Origin: Brachypodium distachyon
Lineage: Eukaryota > Streptophyta > Magnoliopsida > Poales > Poaceae
Direction: 5' to 3'
DNA: 64,000 bases
Assembly (NCBI RefSeq): GCF_000005505.3
Contig: NC_016133.3
Span: 37,537,237-37,601,236, forward strand
Shown here: positions 37,099-46,905 of the stretch, in pieces
Layout of the letters: every line of letters starts with the position of its first letter
Numbering within the stretch: the stretch's first letter is position 1
Notes under the pieces: model-generated
The model's input: only the letters and a program-made list of their open reading frames with translations
Databases searched by the model: none
Told to the model about the DNA's origin: nothing
Translations under genes and position numbers: made by a program

Positions 37099-37343
37099 CA
37101 TCAGTAACGGGTCCGGCACGACCGTTACTGATGAACAACATCAGTGTCGGTCGCAACCGCGACCGTTACTAATGAATAGAGTAGGGTCTGCCCGTCCCTG
37201 CCCAGCCATACATCAGTGGTGGTCGGTTAAGAGGCGACCGCCACTGATGAACCACGCATCAGTAACGGTCGCCCTAACGCGACCGTTACTGATGTACCCA
37301 CTATTATCAGTAACGGTCGCCCAATTCCCGACCGTCACTGATG
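37099..37343. repeat. Left subterminal hairpin repeats of the CACTA element
   Basis: About five inverted-repeat units, each close to CATCAGTAACGGTCGC...GCGACCGTTACTGATG with a short spacer. Some carry substitutions (gtgtcgg, gtggtgg). They precede the transposase gene and would serve as transposase/TNPA-type binding sites by analogy with En/Spm. Confidence 0.85.
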
Positions 37344-37458
37344 ATTGTCGCGGTTTAAATACGAAGAGCAGAACCGCAGCTGGTCGCGCTGCACGTCGTA
37401 ACGGACCAGCTGCGGCCCCTTCTTCTCCGGCGACGGCAAAGCGCTGCCCGACGGCGCC

Positions 37459-40400
37459 ATGGCCGACGGCGAGCCCCCCAGGTAGCCCCTCCTCCCTCCC
37501 CATTCCTCCTCCTCCCCCCCCCCCCCCCCCCCCGCGTCGGCGGCCGCCGTTTCCATGGCCGGCGGGGCAGCCATGGCCGTCGAGCTCCGATTCTCGACCC
37601 CAAAGCTTCCCTCTCCCTCCCGATCTATCTCGCCGGCCTCCAATTTCTCTTTGAAGTTCCCCAATTTAAAAATTTTGAGCTCCGTCCGCCGGCCAAAATG
37701 CGGCCTCCTCGTCGTCGCCCGGAGCTTCCCTCCCAATTTCTCTCCGAATGTCTCTAATTTCAAATTTTTAGTTAGCTCCGGTTAATTAACAACTTAATCC
37801 CCTTGTCAACGATTAGGCTAACTATTTTGCTTTGTTTGTTTTCTTGTGTATTGTGTTGTAGATCGAAGGACCGTTCTTGGATGTACACCAAGGAAATAAT
37901 CAATGCTCGATGGATAACCGAATGGACAGTCTTTTTTGGAGTCGCGAAAGGTGATATGGAACGAAAAGGACTTGTGATGATGCGTTGTCCATGTCGCAAA
38001 TGTGGAAACACATGCATGATGAAGCCTGAAGATGTTCAAATGCACGTGCTGGCATCGGGTTTTGTGTAAGCTTATTCTCGCTGGACTTGTCACGGGGAGG
38101 ATGCGGTTGATGTCGGTAGCAGTAGCGAAGATGATGATGTCCTGCGGTATGATCTGCCGAATGATTCCGAGAAAGAAACAAGGGTCGATGAGGAGGCTAA
38201 TGTGGAAGGTGAAGGAGCTCCACGTGGCAGGATTGCCGAAATGCTAGATGACCCGTACCTACGGGACCAGCTGGAGTACCCTGAAGATGAGGCAGAGTCT
38301 GCTCAGTTCAAAAAATTGTTGGAGGACGCAAACACACCCTTGTATGATGGAGCTGGCGAAGAAAACAACGTGCTCGAAGTGCGTTTGAACTTTTGAGGCT
38401 GAAGGCAGCATCATGCTGGTCAGACAAGGGCTTCACGAACTTGTTGAGTTACCTTGCTTCCGTTTTTCCACAGCCAAACAAGTTGCCCAAGAGCACATAC
38501 GAGGCGAAGAAGATTACATGCCTGCTTGGATTAGATTGCGTGAAACATCATTCATGTCCAAACGACTGCATGGTATACATTGGAGAGTACGAGAACCATG
38601 AGAGCTGCCACATATGTGGTGCATCGAGATACAAGAAGAAAAACGTTAGAGTTGGCGAAAACGATGGGGAAGAAGTGATGAAGGGCAGGCCGGCAAAAAC
38701 TGTCTGGTATCTTACGGCAGGTGGCCGAGTTGAGCGTTGGATGCAGAATGTTAAGGACGCGAGGTATCTCGTCCATCACGATCCGGCGCAGGCTGCATTC
38801 GATCCTGACGGGCACTACCGTGTGGAGGAAGCTTGGGTCCTAAGACACACTGCCGATGGGACTCAGTGGAGGAACTTCGACACGACATTTCTTGATTTCG
38901 GGGCAGAGCACAGAAACCTGAGACTCGGTCTCAGCACTGGCGGGATAAATCCTTTTGGAAACATGAACAACAAGCACAGCACATGGACAGTGATCTTGTT
39001 TGTCTACAACCTTCCTCCATGGTTAATCATGAAGGGAAAGTACATCCACATGTGCATTCTCATACAGGGTCCAAAGCAGCCGGGAGCTGACCTAAATGTG
39101 TATCTGCAGCTAGTGAAGGATGAGCTGAAGCAGCTTTGGAACCCTGGCAGAGTGGTTTGGGAAGCAAACAGGAGGGAGTACTTCACGATGAGAGCAGCGC
39201 TTCTGACCTGCGTGCATGACTACCCCGCGAATGGAAATACTTCATGCCAGGTGACACATAGCTACAAGGCCTGTACAAAGTGCGGGGAAGATACGACATC
39301 GGAGAAGTTGTCCGCTTCATCCAAAATTGTTTACATGGGCCACCGAAAATGGTTGGATGCTAAAGACCCTTGGAGGGATGACAAGGAAATGTTCAATGGG
39401 AAGACGGAGCACGGGACAATGCCGAAGGAGAAGTCTGGTATGCAAATCCTCGAAATTGTGAACGATCTTGAAGTTGTCCCCAGAAAGATTGCTGCGAAGA
39501 AATATAAGGAACCTGAAGGCGTCGTGTGAAAAAGGAGATCCGTATTCTGGGACTTGGAGTACTTGGCACATTTAGAATGCCGCCACAGCATAGATGTCAT
39601 GCACGTGGAGACAAAATGTATGCGACAGCGTGCTGGGGTTGCTGAGGAACATTCCAAAGAAGACGAAAGATGGACCCAATGCACGGAAGGACCTGGAACT
39701 CATGTCTATCAGAAAAGAGTTGTGGGGCAAAGATCAAGTGTCAGCAGCTGACAAGAATGGTTTCGTGACGGTGACCACGCGGTGTCGTCTTGCATGTTAC
39801 AACCTGTACAAAGACGAGTTGCATAGCATGTGCCAGTGCCTGCAGTGCATTAAAGTCCCATCGAACTACTCGTCGAGCATCAAGCATCTAGTATGACAAC
39901 CATGTCATACTCACTCAGTTACTTCCAGTCGCAATCAGAGGTATCATGGAACCGCACGTAAGGGAGACAATCATGAAGCTTTCTGACTTCTTTGACAGCA
40001 CCTCGCAGAAGTCAATCACCGTTAGATGATGCCAGATACTGAAGGATAGTATGATACAGATTCTGTGCGAACTCGAGATGTTCTTCCCTCCATCATTCTT
40101 CGATATCATGGTTCATCTAATGATCCACATATGCGATGAGATTTTGTCCATAGGGCCCTCGTTCCTGCATAACATGTATGGCCCTGAACGATACAACGGG
40201 AAACTGAAGCGCTACGTTCGTAATAGATTGCGTCCGGAAGGTAGCATCGTGGAAGGCTTTAGAGCAGAAGAGTGCATCGAGTTCTGCACGGATTGGTTGG
40301 CCGATCAGAAATCAATAGGTGTTTCCGAATCACGGCACAAGGGCAAGCTCGATGGCGAAGGTGGCCTTGGACATACATACCTTAATGTCTATGGAAGAAG

Positions 40401-41252
40401 AAGGGAAGCTAACTTTGAAAGAGCACATTTGGTTATGTTGCAAACTGTCGATTGCTGCCGGCCTTATCAAGAAATGCACATGGAACAACTGCGAAATGAA
40501 AACCCTAAAAGAGGAGAAGTCTGGATCCACTGGGAGCACAATAAAACATTCGCAGCGTGGTTGAAGAATTATTGGTACAGCAGGGAGACGACCAATGTAT
40601 CAGAAGAGACGGTTGCATGTTTCTCACGGGAACCTGCTTACCACGTCTCTACTTGGCAATCATATGCGATCAACGGTTATAACTTCTACACTGCGTCTCA
40701 GGACCGTAAAAACACGTATCAAAATAGTGGTGTAGTCATGACTTCTAAGACCACGACCGACGACAACAACAAACCAAAGCGTTCTTCGGCATTATCGAGG
40801 AGATCTGGGAATTGGAGTACTCGATCACAAAGATCCCAATGTTCCGTGTAAGATGGACCAAAGGTGACAAAGAAAGTCACAGGTTCACGACGATGGTGCT
40901 ACCTCCTGAGATCCCTTGTGAACAAGTTGACGTGAGAAAAATCCCGGCAAAAGAGTAACCATGGGTCTTTGCTAAACAATGCAAGCAGGTATTCTACATA
41001 GATGACCCGGCAAATAAAGGCTGCGTCGTAGTAAGAAGAGGAAAAAGAAGCATTGTTGGAGTGGACGGAGTTACTTCACAAGAAGACTACGAAAGTTTCC
41101 ATGATCCGACGACCGCTGAAGATGACGAAGAAGCGGAACGCACGATATTAACAAGGAAAAGGAGAGGGAAAAGAAGAAGTGACGAGAGTGAGGGCGAGAA
41201 AATACCACAAAACCCTACCTCAGAAGCAGTTCTGCGAGAAGTCAAGTTATGA
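37459..41252 (+). pseudogene. TNP2-type CACTA transposase, degenerate
   Basis: Exon 1 (37459-37481) starts MADGEPP and splices to 37862, giving SKDRSWMYTKEIINARWITEW, here as DRSWMYTKEI, the transposase-associated domain with its Cys-rich RCPCRKCGN. Breaks follow: an in-frame TAA after ASGFV (ending 38069), a frameshift near 38390, a long TNP2 core (38393-39529; CWSDKGFTNLL, YENHESCHICGASRY) ended by TGA, a frameshift near 39615 (NVCDSVLGLLRNIPKKTKD), and more stops near 39895 and 40026. The DUF4218-like part (MFFPPSFFDIMVHLMIH, GPERYNGKLKRYVRN) is followed by another shift and a C-terminal DUF4216-like part (EIWELEYSITKIPMFR). At least six defects make it non-functional. Confidence 0.88.
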
Positions 41253-41478
41253 CTTACCGAAGGAAGGAGAAGCACTAGTAGTCACATTGTAAAATGTACC
41301 TGTACTGAATCTTAATGCATACTTTGTACTAAGTGAAATTATGTGTGATCGATGTACTTTTGTGTATGCATGTTAGTACATGGCTTTGTCACTCTCAAAA
41401 AAAACTTGACAAAATGCATGAATTTATTCATCAAACTTCAACCTTTTGATTTCATCTATCTCAACAAGTATGGGAACA

Positions 41479-41689
41479 CATCAGTAACGGTCGCCTGGTT
41501 ACCCGCCCATTACTGATGAGTATATGAACACATCAGTAACGGTCGGGTAACAAGGCGACCGTTACTGATGTTCTGTTGAGCATTGCTCACTTGAGCACAT
41601 CAGTGGCGGGCGTTTTGTTCCGCGCCCGTTACTGATGATTGAAGGAACATCAGTAACGGTCACGTTCCTTACCCGCCCGTTACTGATGT
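41479..41689. repeat. Internal copy of the CACTA hairpin-repeat cluster
   Basis: About four hairpin units of the same CATCAGTAACGG/CCGTTACTGATG type as at the two ends lie between the two genes. A TATA-like box (tatataag, about 41697-41704) follows within 15 bp. The cluster may be the promoter of the second gene, or the scar of a second CACTA copy. Confidence 0.8.
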
Positions 41690-41929
41690 ATATAGGGTAT
41701 ATAAGGGAACACGCCGAAACACTTAGTCTCATTCTCGCCTGTGCGTCCTCCCCTAACCCGAGAGACCAGCAGTGGGCGCTTCCCTACCCTAGCGAAGCGC
41801 TGCCGGATTTTCGCGCCGCCGCCGCCGTCGACACCGCGCTGCCCCGAGCCCGCCGACGGCCTCCTCGTCCTCGCCTCCGCGCCGTCTTCCTCCTCCGCCC
41901 CGAGCCCGCGCCTCCCCGTCCTTGCCCGG

Positions 41930-42300
41930 AGCCCGCCACCGACGGCCTCGTCGTCCTCGTCCCCGAGCCCGAGCACCGCCACCCCGCTGTCATCCTCGCC
42001 CGAGCACCGCCACCCCGCGTTGTCCTCCTCCCCGACCCCGCGTCCTCCTCCCCGAGCCCGAGCGCCGCCACCCGCGTCGTCCTCGCCCGAGCGCCGCCAC
42101 CCCGCGTCGCCGTCTCCCTCCTCACCGAGCCCGCGCCGTCTCCTTCCTCCCCGAGCCACAGGTGCGTGCCTCTGCCTCCTTCTCCTCTGCCTCCCTCCCT
42201 CTCCTTTGATTTAGCTTGATTTAGGGTTAGGGTTAGGATTTGTTGCTGTTAATTTAGGGTTAGGATTTAGGATTTGTTGCTGTTAATTTAGGATTATCAT
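41930..42300. repeat. GC-rich minisatellite, then TTAGGG-like and AT-rich repeats
   Basis: 41930-42130 repeats cgagc(a/g)ccgccaccccgc and cctcctccccgacc-like units. At 42224-42300 ttagggttagg and ggatttgttgctgttaattta each occur at least twice. Further on (42550-42660) atgtagttttatatatgcta is repeated. All of this lies in the presumed leader or first intron of the CACTA protease gene. Confidence 0.65.
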
Positions 42301-42852
42301 TGTAGTTTGTAGTAGTAGATAATTTATATCAAATTAGATGTACATTTCCCACCACACACCAGGGCATGTATACATTGTGAATTTGATATAGTATTGAGTT
42401 AGATGGGCACACATATTGTAATAGCTAATTTGTAACATGGATACATTTTATTTACCATTGTGAATTTGATATAGTATTGAGTTACAGAGCATTGTAGTGA
42501 GCACATTTTACATGATGTTTTATGCATTGTAATATATAGCACACATGAGTATATGCATTGTAGTTTTTTATATGCTATATACATGATGTTTTATATGCTA
42601 TATACATGTAGTTTTATATATGCTATACATGTAGTTTTTTATATAGCGGTTTTATATGCTATTTTGGAGAATCGAGTAATGAATTGTGGGCCCAATCATC
42701 GTGTCGGGTCATTGGAGAAGGGGCCAGCCATCGTGCCGAGGGGGTACATATGCGGGTGGGTTTTTATGCAGGTTTCGAGCTCCTAGTAGAGAAAATTTGC
42801 TAGTTTTTTTAGCATAGGTCATGCCGAAATTCTCACTCCTACCTTCTCTCTC

Positions 42853-44179
42853 TTGGGTGCCGCTGAGTCCATGGGTGGCCGCAAGATCGATGACAATTAC
42901 AAGGCAGAGGAGCAGAAGGCATGGGACAATAAGAGAAGGCATAAAAAGAGGGGGCACGGCGGCAAGACCATCGAGGAGTCCTCCAATGTCACTCAAGATG
43001 AGATGCACTATGTGCCTGACAAACTGGAGTCTGGGAGAACAATAGGCCTGACATTCTCATAAAGAACCCCCGTCAAGACCAGAGATTCGAAGACAGATCA
43101 TATTTCGTGGCTAGGGAGTTTGACCGGGTGCTTATTTACTATCCTGAAAGACCGATGGTCACCGAAGATTCCCTGTGTGCCGTGTCCAGAGATATGCAAG
43201 AGCTTCATCAGTTCTACATGCAAGCATCAGTTGGTTCTCAACAGCATGCCCAACAGATCAATTTTCAAATCCCAAAAGACTATGGCTTCTTTGACCAAGA
43301 AACCGGGAACATTCAGGAACGTCCTATCACCTTTGGTGTGGAGTTCAACGTACTGTTCCACCTCTTCAACCGCCAAAAGCTTGATATCAATCTCTTAAGG
43401 CTGTGGTCTGCCTACCAAATAAGAGAACTGCAGCGAATGGAGGTCAAAAAAGTAGCCATTCTAGACCCCGCGATGTTCAACTACGGTGACATTGGTCTTG
43501 AGCCAGAAAAGGATGCCTCAAGAACTCTTGCATCTAAATACTTGGTGGCATGTCTCGAGAAATACACGGACCACGACTTTATCCTCTTCTTTCTTAATTT
43601 GGAGTAAGTTCAATTTTATATATGGAACCGTTTGTTTTTTTTAATTCAGTCTTTCTTATACACCCTTAGATACTAAAGTTTGTTTCTTTTGAAAACAGAG
43701 ACCACTGGGTCACACTACTCATTTGTTTGTCTTGGTCCGTTGTGTATTGCTTGGATTCACTACTTCCGAAGAAGGGTGTTCGAGGTAGGTTCTGCAAACC
43801 CATCAAATCACTCATTAACACTGCCTGGAAAGTGGCGACCAAGGGAAAACTAGCTGGTAAAAGCTATAAAAGCGAGCCTCACCACAACCACAGGTTCCCT
43901 TGCCAGCAACAGCCGCCCGGCAGTGTGTTCTGTGGCTACTACTGCTGTCACATCCTTATGGAGAATACCAGCATGTTCAAGCCTAAGTGGAAGGAGTCAG
44001 TCGCGGCAATGGAAGAGTACTGGCGGCCCCGAATGACAATGGGACACCGACCTAAATGGGTCGTGTATAACATTCAAGGGGATTTTGTCCATCTCATCAA
44101 CAATGAGGTCATCAAGCATAGTGTGAACTTCTATGAACGTGTGGAACAAGTGGTGTCTAGGGTTCACCCACAACATTAG
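42853..44179 (+). pseudogene. CACTA-encoded Ulp1-like cysteine protease
   Basis: A C48-type (SUMO protease-like) domain, often carried by plant CACTA and Mutator transposons. The upstream part reads MGGRKIDDNYKAEEQKAWDN from 42853. A one-base frame change near 43035-43045 leads into ARPEDR-like sequence and then EFDRVLIYYPERPMV. The exon ends at 43603 (donor gtaagt) and joins 43699-44179. Catalytic residues are visible: His in EDHWVTLL, Asp in VVYCLDSLLP, Cys in SVFCGYYCCH, the order His-Asp-Cys expected for Ulp1. The catalytic half is open and looks intact; the upstream frame is broken or involves an exon border I cannot place. Its natural substrate is unknown. Confidence 0.75.
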
Positions 44180-44518
44180 GACCTAGCTTGAAATGAGATA
44201 CATTTGTATTCTTTATATGCTTCTATGAAATTTTGACACTTTGTAATTATGCTTCTATGAAATTTTGACACTTAGTAATCAATGTCGTGAAGTGAGATAC
44301 TTTTGTATTCTTTATATGTTTTAAATGATGCGGCTTTATATACATTTGTATGGTTTAAATGATGTGATGTGATGTGATGTACTGTGCTGTGATGTGATGC
44401 GGCTTTATATGTATTTTTATGTGCTGTGTTGTATATACAATCTGTGTTGTGCTGTATATACAATTCTTTGTATTTCCTGTGTATTTTCTGTAGTTTTAAT
44501 TATTATTTTAAATACCGA

Positions 44519-44656
44519 AAATGTGTCAGTGTCGGTCGCTCAACGCGACTGTTACTGATGTATATATACATCAGTGACGATCATCAGTAACTGTCACTGC
44601 GACCGTTACTGATGATGATACATCAGTTACTGATGTTGTTTTTCGACCGTTACTGA
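44519..44656. repeat. Right subterminal hairpin repeats of the CACTA element
   Basis: About three units of the CATCAGTAACGG/CCGTTACTGATG family, more diverged than at the left end, ending 20 bp before the terminal inverted repeat. Confidence 0.8.
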
Positions 44657-45144
44657 TAAAGCTTTATGTAGTAGTGACCTTTTCCTCCATAGAACCTGCT
44701 TGTTTGCTGGAACTTATTTATGGATCCAAAACATCTACTACATGTGTGACTCCAAAGGAAATTTAGGACAGCCTAGGAGCCCTCTCACGTCCCGAGCACT
44801 TCTAGCCGTCCGATCGTTAGATCTGAAATTTTCTAGCTGTCAGATCTCACCTTCGCTCCGAACTGGGTCGCCTTACGGTCGCTGCTCCCGAAGAAAAGTC
44901 CCTGATGTGTGGTTGAATGAGTTTCTGATTGTGCCCAGCTACCGGGGTCTACCGGCCGGGAAGGGCTGGACCCGGTGGCATATCGGCTCGGATCCCTCGC
45001 AAATTCGAACACATCTAGTGGATTTGCCATATGCATCTCCGGCTGCGTGTATAACTTGGGCATCGCCCGATATATAACTAGTCCGCGATCCCGGCCCGCT
45101 TCAATTCCTAACGCCCGGCCGGGAGATAACTAGCGCGCGGCGAG

Positions 45145-45892
45145 ATGGATCGCGAAAGCGCTACTAAAACGATGTCCAAGCGGCGCAGCAGATCCGACGA
45201 CGATGATGGCGAACCAAGATCCAGGCGCCATCTTCACTTGGTGGTGGACGACTGGGCCAAGGGGTTCAGTATATACGAGGTGGACGTATCGGGCTTCCAC
45301 AGCACCGTCCCCGACGCCGACTTGGACTCGCAGGCCCCGTCGCTCCCTGTCCCTGGCCCCCCGGAGACCTCCCACAAACACTACCCTTGCCCGTTTTTCG
45401 CCGCCGTGGGCAGCAGAATCGTTGCCGTGCGCTACACCAGCGACGAGGAGCCCGGCCCCGCGCTGCTCTACGACACGGCGACTGGAGGCCTCGCCACCGG
45501 CCCTTGCTTCCGTGCCAAGGCAGGGTACGTCTACGACTTTGTGCCCGCCTACGACAGGCTGTACGCGTTGGGTCCACGCGCCTGCCGCTGCCGGTGAAGA
45601 TGAAGGCAGCCAAGGAGCACGGCCGCCGCCGGTGTGGAAGCTCGCCAAGGAGGAGCTGGTGTGCGAGGACACGGACAGGACCAGGTCCGCCGCGCTCGCG
45701 CGCATCGTCGAGCATCGGTCGCGGAAAGGCGTGGCAGCGGATGTCAAGGACTCGCACTACCTGTTTTACATGACGACGTTTAGGCTCTGCTACGACAAGG
45801 ATGGGGGACTGCGAGCCAAGACGCTCCGGGCTTGCTCTTACATGATGCCCTGGGAATCGAATTCTTTCAATTGGCGTGTGTTTGGGATATGA
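45145..45892 (+). pseudogene. DUF1668 (kelch-like) gene with internal deletion
   Basis: The N-terminal part from ATG 45145 (or 45172, MSKRRSRSDDDD) reads RRHLHLVVDDWAKGFSIYEV, PFFAAVGSRIVAVRY, GPALLYDTATGGLATGP and VYDFVPAYDRLYALG, the start of grass DUF1668 proteins. After RACRCR a stop ends that frame. From about 45640 another frame gives the family's C-terminus: WKLAKEELVCEDT, then HYLFYMTTFRLCYDKDGGLR and SYMMPWESN, stop at 45892. The central beta-propeller-like region is missing, so this is a deletion plus a frame change. Function of the family is not established. Confidence 0.72.
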
Positions 45893-46265
45893 TATGCTCG
45901 CCTTGAAGCTTCTCTACGTGAAATGGTGATATTCATCCTACAAGCTAGCTTGCTTTGTGCGGTTCTGGTCACGTGAGGAGGACTCGATTGTTGCTTGTGC
46001 CCATCATCAAATGCTGGTTGTCTCGCATCATTTCACGGGGGGTACCGAGAAGTTGACCAAACAAAGGGACAGAGGCCATGGCATCCTCATGTCTCTTGGT
46101 GTAGGCCAACAACTTACCCTGATCCCGTGGATTGGCTGTCCACAGAAACCACCGAATTCGGAGAAGCGACATTTATTAAAAAAACAATTACACAAAAAAA
46201 TGCATACGAAAGAGCCCCGACGCTGTGCGCGCCGTTGACACCTCTCTGAGCCCGCCGTCGCCGGC

Positions 46266-46418
46266 ATGGACGAGGCGCGCTCCTCCGCCGCCTCCTCGTC
46301 GTCGTCGCCGGAAGCCGCGCGTGGTTCTTCCTACCTGGCCATCTTCCACAACTTCCCGCTCGTCGCCGCCCTGCTTGGCTTCGCCATCACGCAGACCATC
46401 AAGTTCTTCTTCACGCGG
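46266..46418 (+). pseudogene. First exon of a DUF212 (acid phosphatase/VHP-related) gene, orphaned
   Basis: ATG 46266 starts MDEARSSAASSSSSPEAARG, followed by LAIFHNFPLVAALLGFAITQ and TIKFFFTR, then a donor gtaatc at 46419. This is the N-terminus and first membrane helix of plant DUF212 proteins, normally continuing with a W(D)xxRxxGSGGMPSSHS segment. That continuation does not appear downstream; instead, pieces of unrelated genes follow. I interpret it as an exon copied here without the rest of the gene. Confidence 0.65.
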
Positions 46419-46818
46419 TAATCAAAACTCCTCTTCCTTTGACCTTTGCTTCCTCCTCTTCCCATTGGCCATGGCGTCCCTTCTTCGTGTTTGGTGGGAT
46501 GTTTACCCGTGGAATTGGGGCCCGGGCTCCTGGGATCTGGACCCGAGAGAAGCTGCGATTGCGCGGGTCAATATTGCAGCATGGGTTGCTCGTTTTGCTT
46601 CGTGCGGGGATTTTCTGAGGTGTTGGAGATCCGGTGTTCCGATTCTCCTTTTTGTTTTTTGCTCGCTGCGATGCTAGGTAGGGGAAGCCTCTTAAATAAA
46701 TTTAGTTCTAATTCAGTAGGGTTTGGATGGTTTGTAATTGCTGTGCTGTTATTGTTGTATATGCTCTAATAAATTAGATTTTGTGAGTTCCTTATTTCAC
46801 TTTATGTCTTCTGTTCAG

Positions 46819-46905
46819 GACGATTCAGTTCAGCAGATGGTGCTTGATCATGGTTCAGTATCATTTGGTAGATTTGCTGCAGGTCAAAAAGAGCAGCAGC
46901 AGGTC
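46819..46905 (+). pseudogene. Possible TPX2/WVD2-like exon fragment
   Basis: After an acceptor-like ttctgttcag the plus strand reads DDSVQQMVLDHGSVSFGRFA, then AGQKEQQQ. The string HGSVSFGRFA followed by a charged region resembles the conserved N-terminal motif of plant TPX2/WVD2-like microtubule proteins. The match is short and the continuation is not found. Confidence 0.35.

Larger units (their letters stand above)
37067..44676 (+). mobile_element. CACTA (En/Spm) transposon, direct repeat ACC
   Basis: The left end CACTACTACA is matched by an inverted right end TGTAGTAGTG. ACC stands outside both ends (37064-37066 and 44677-44679), the 3-bp target duplication of CACTA elements. Hairpin units built from CATCAGTAACGG and CCGTTACTGATG cluster behind the left end (37099-37343), inside the right end (44519-44656) and in the middle (41479-41689). 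The element carries a degenerate TNP2-type transposase gene (37459-41252) and a Ulp1-like protease gene (about 42853-44179). Several breaks in the transposase mean it is not autonomous now, but its intact ends could still be mobilised in trans. Confidence 0.93.

Noticed and set aside
37515..37535. A long C homopolymer after the first CACTA transposase exon, considered as a G-quadruplex or regulatory site.
   Set aside because: It is a plain homopolymer within an intron; sequencing or slippage variation is the simplest explanation.
41635..42219. Long overlapping open frames on both strands in the CACTA element.
   Set aside because: They come from a GC-rich minisatellite in which stop codons are rare; no frame has a recognisable domain.
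42224..42300. Runs of ttagggttaggg looked like telomere repeat.
   Set aside because: Only two or three units, interrupted and not the plant TTTAGGG register. They sit inside a duplicated segment of the CACTA element, so they are ordinary low-complexity repeats.
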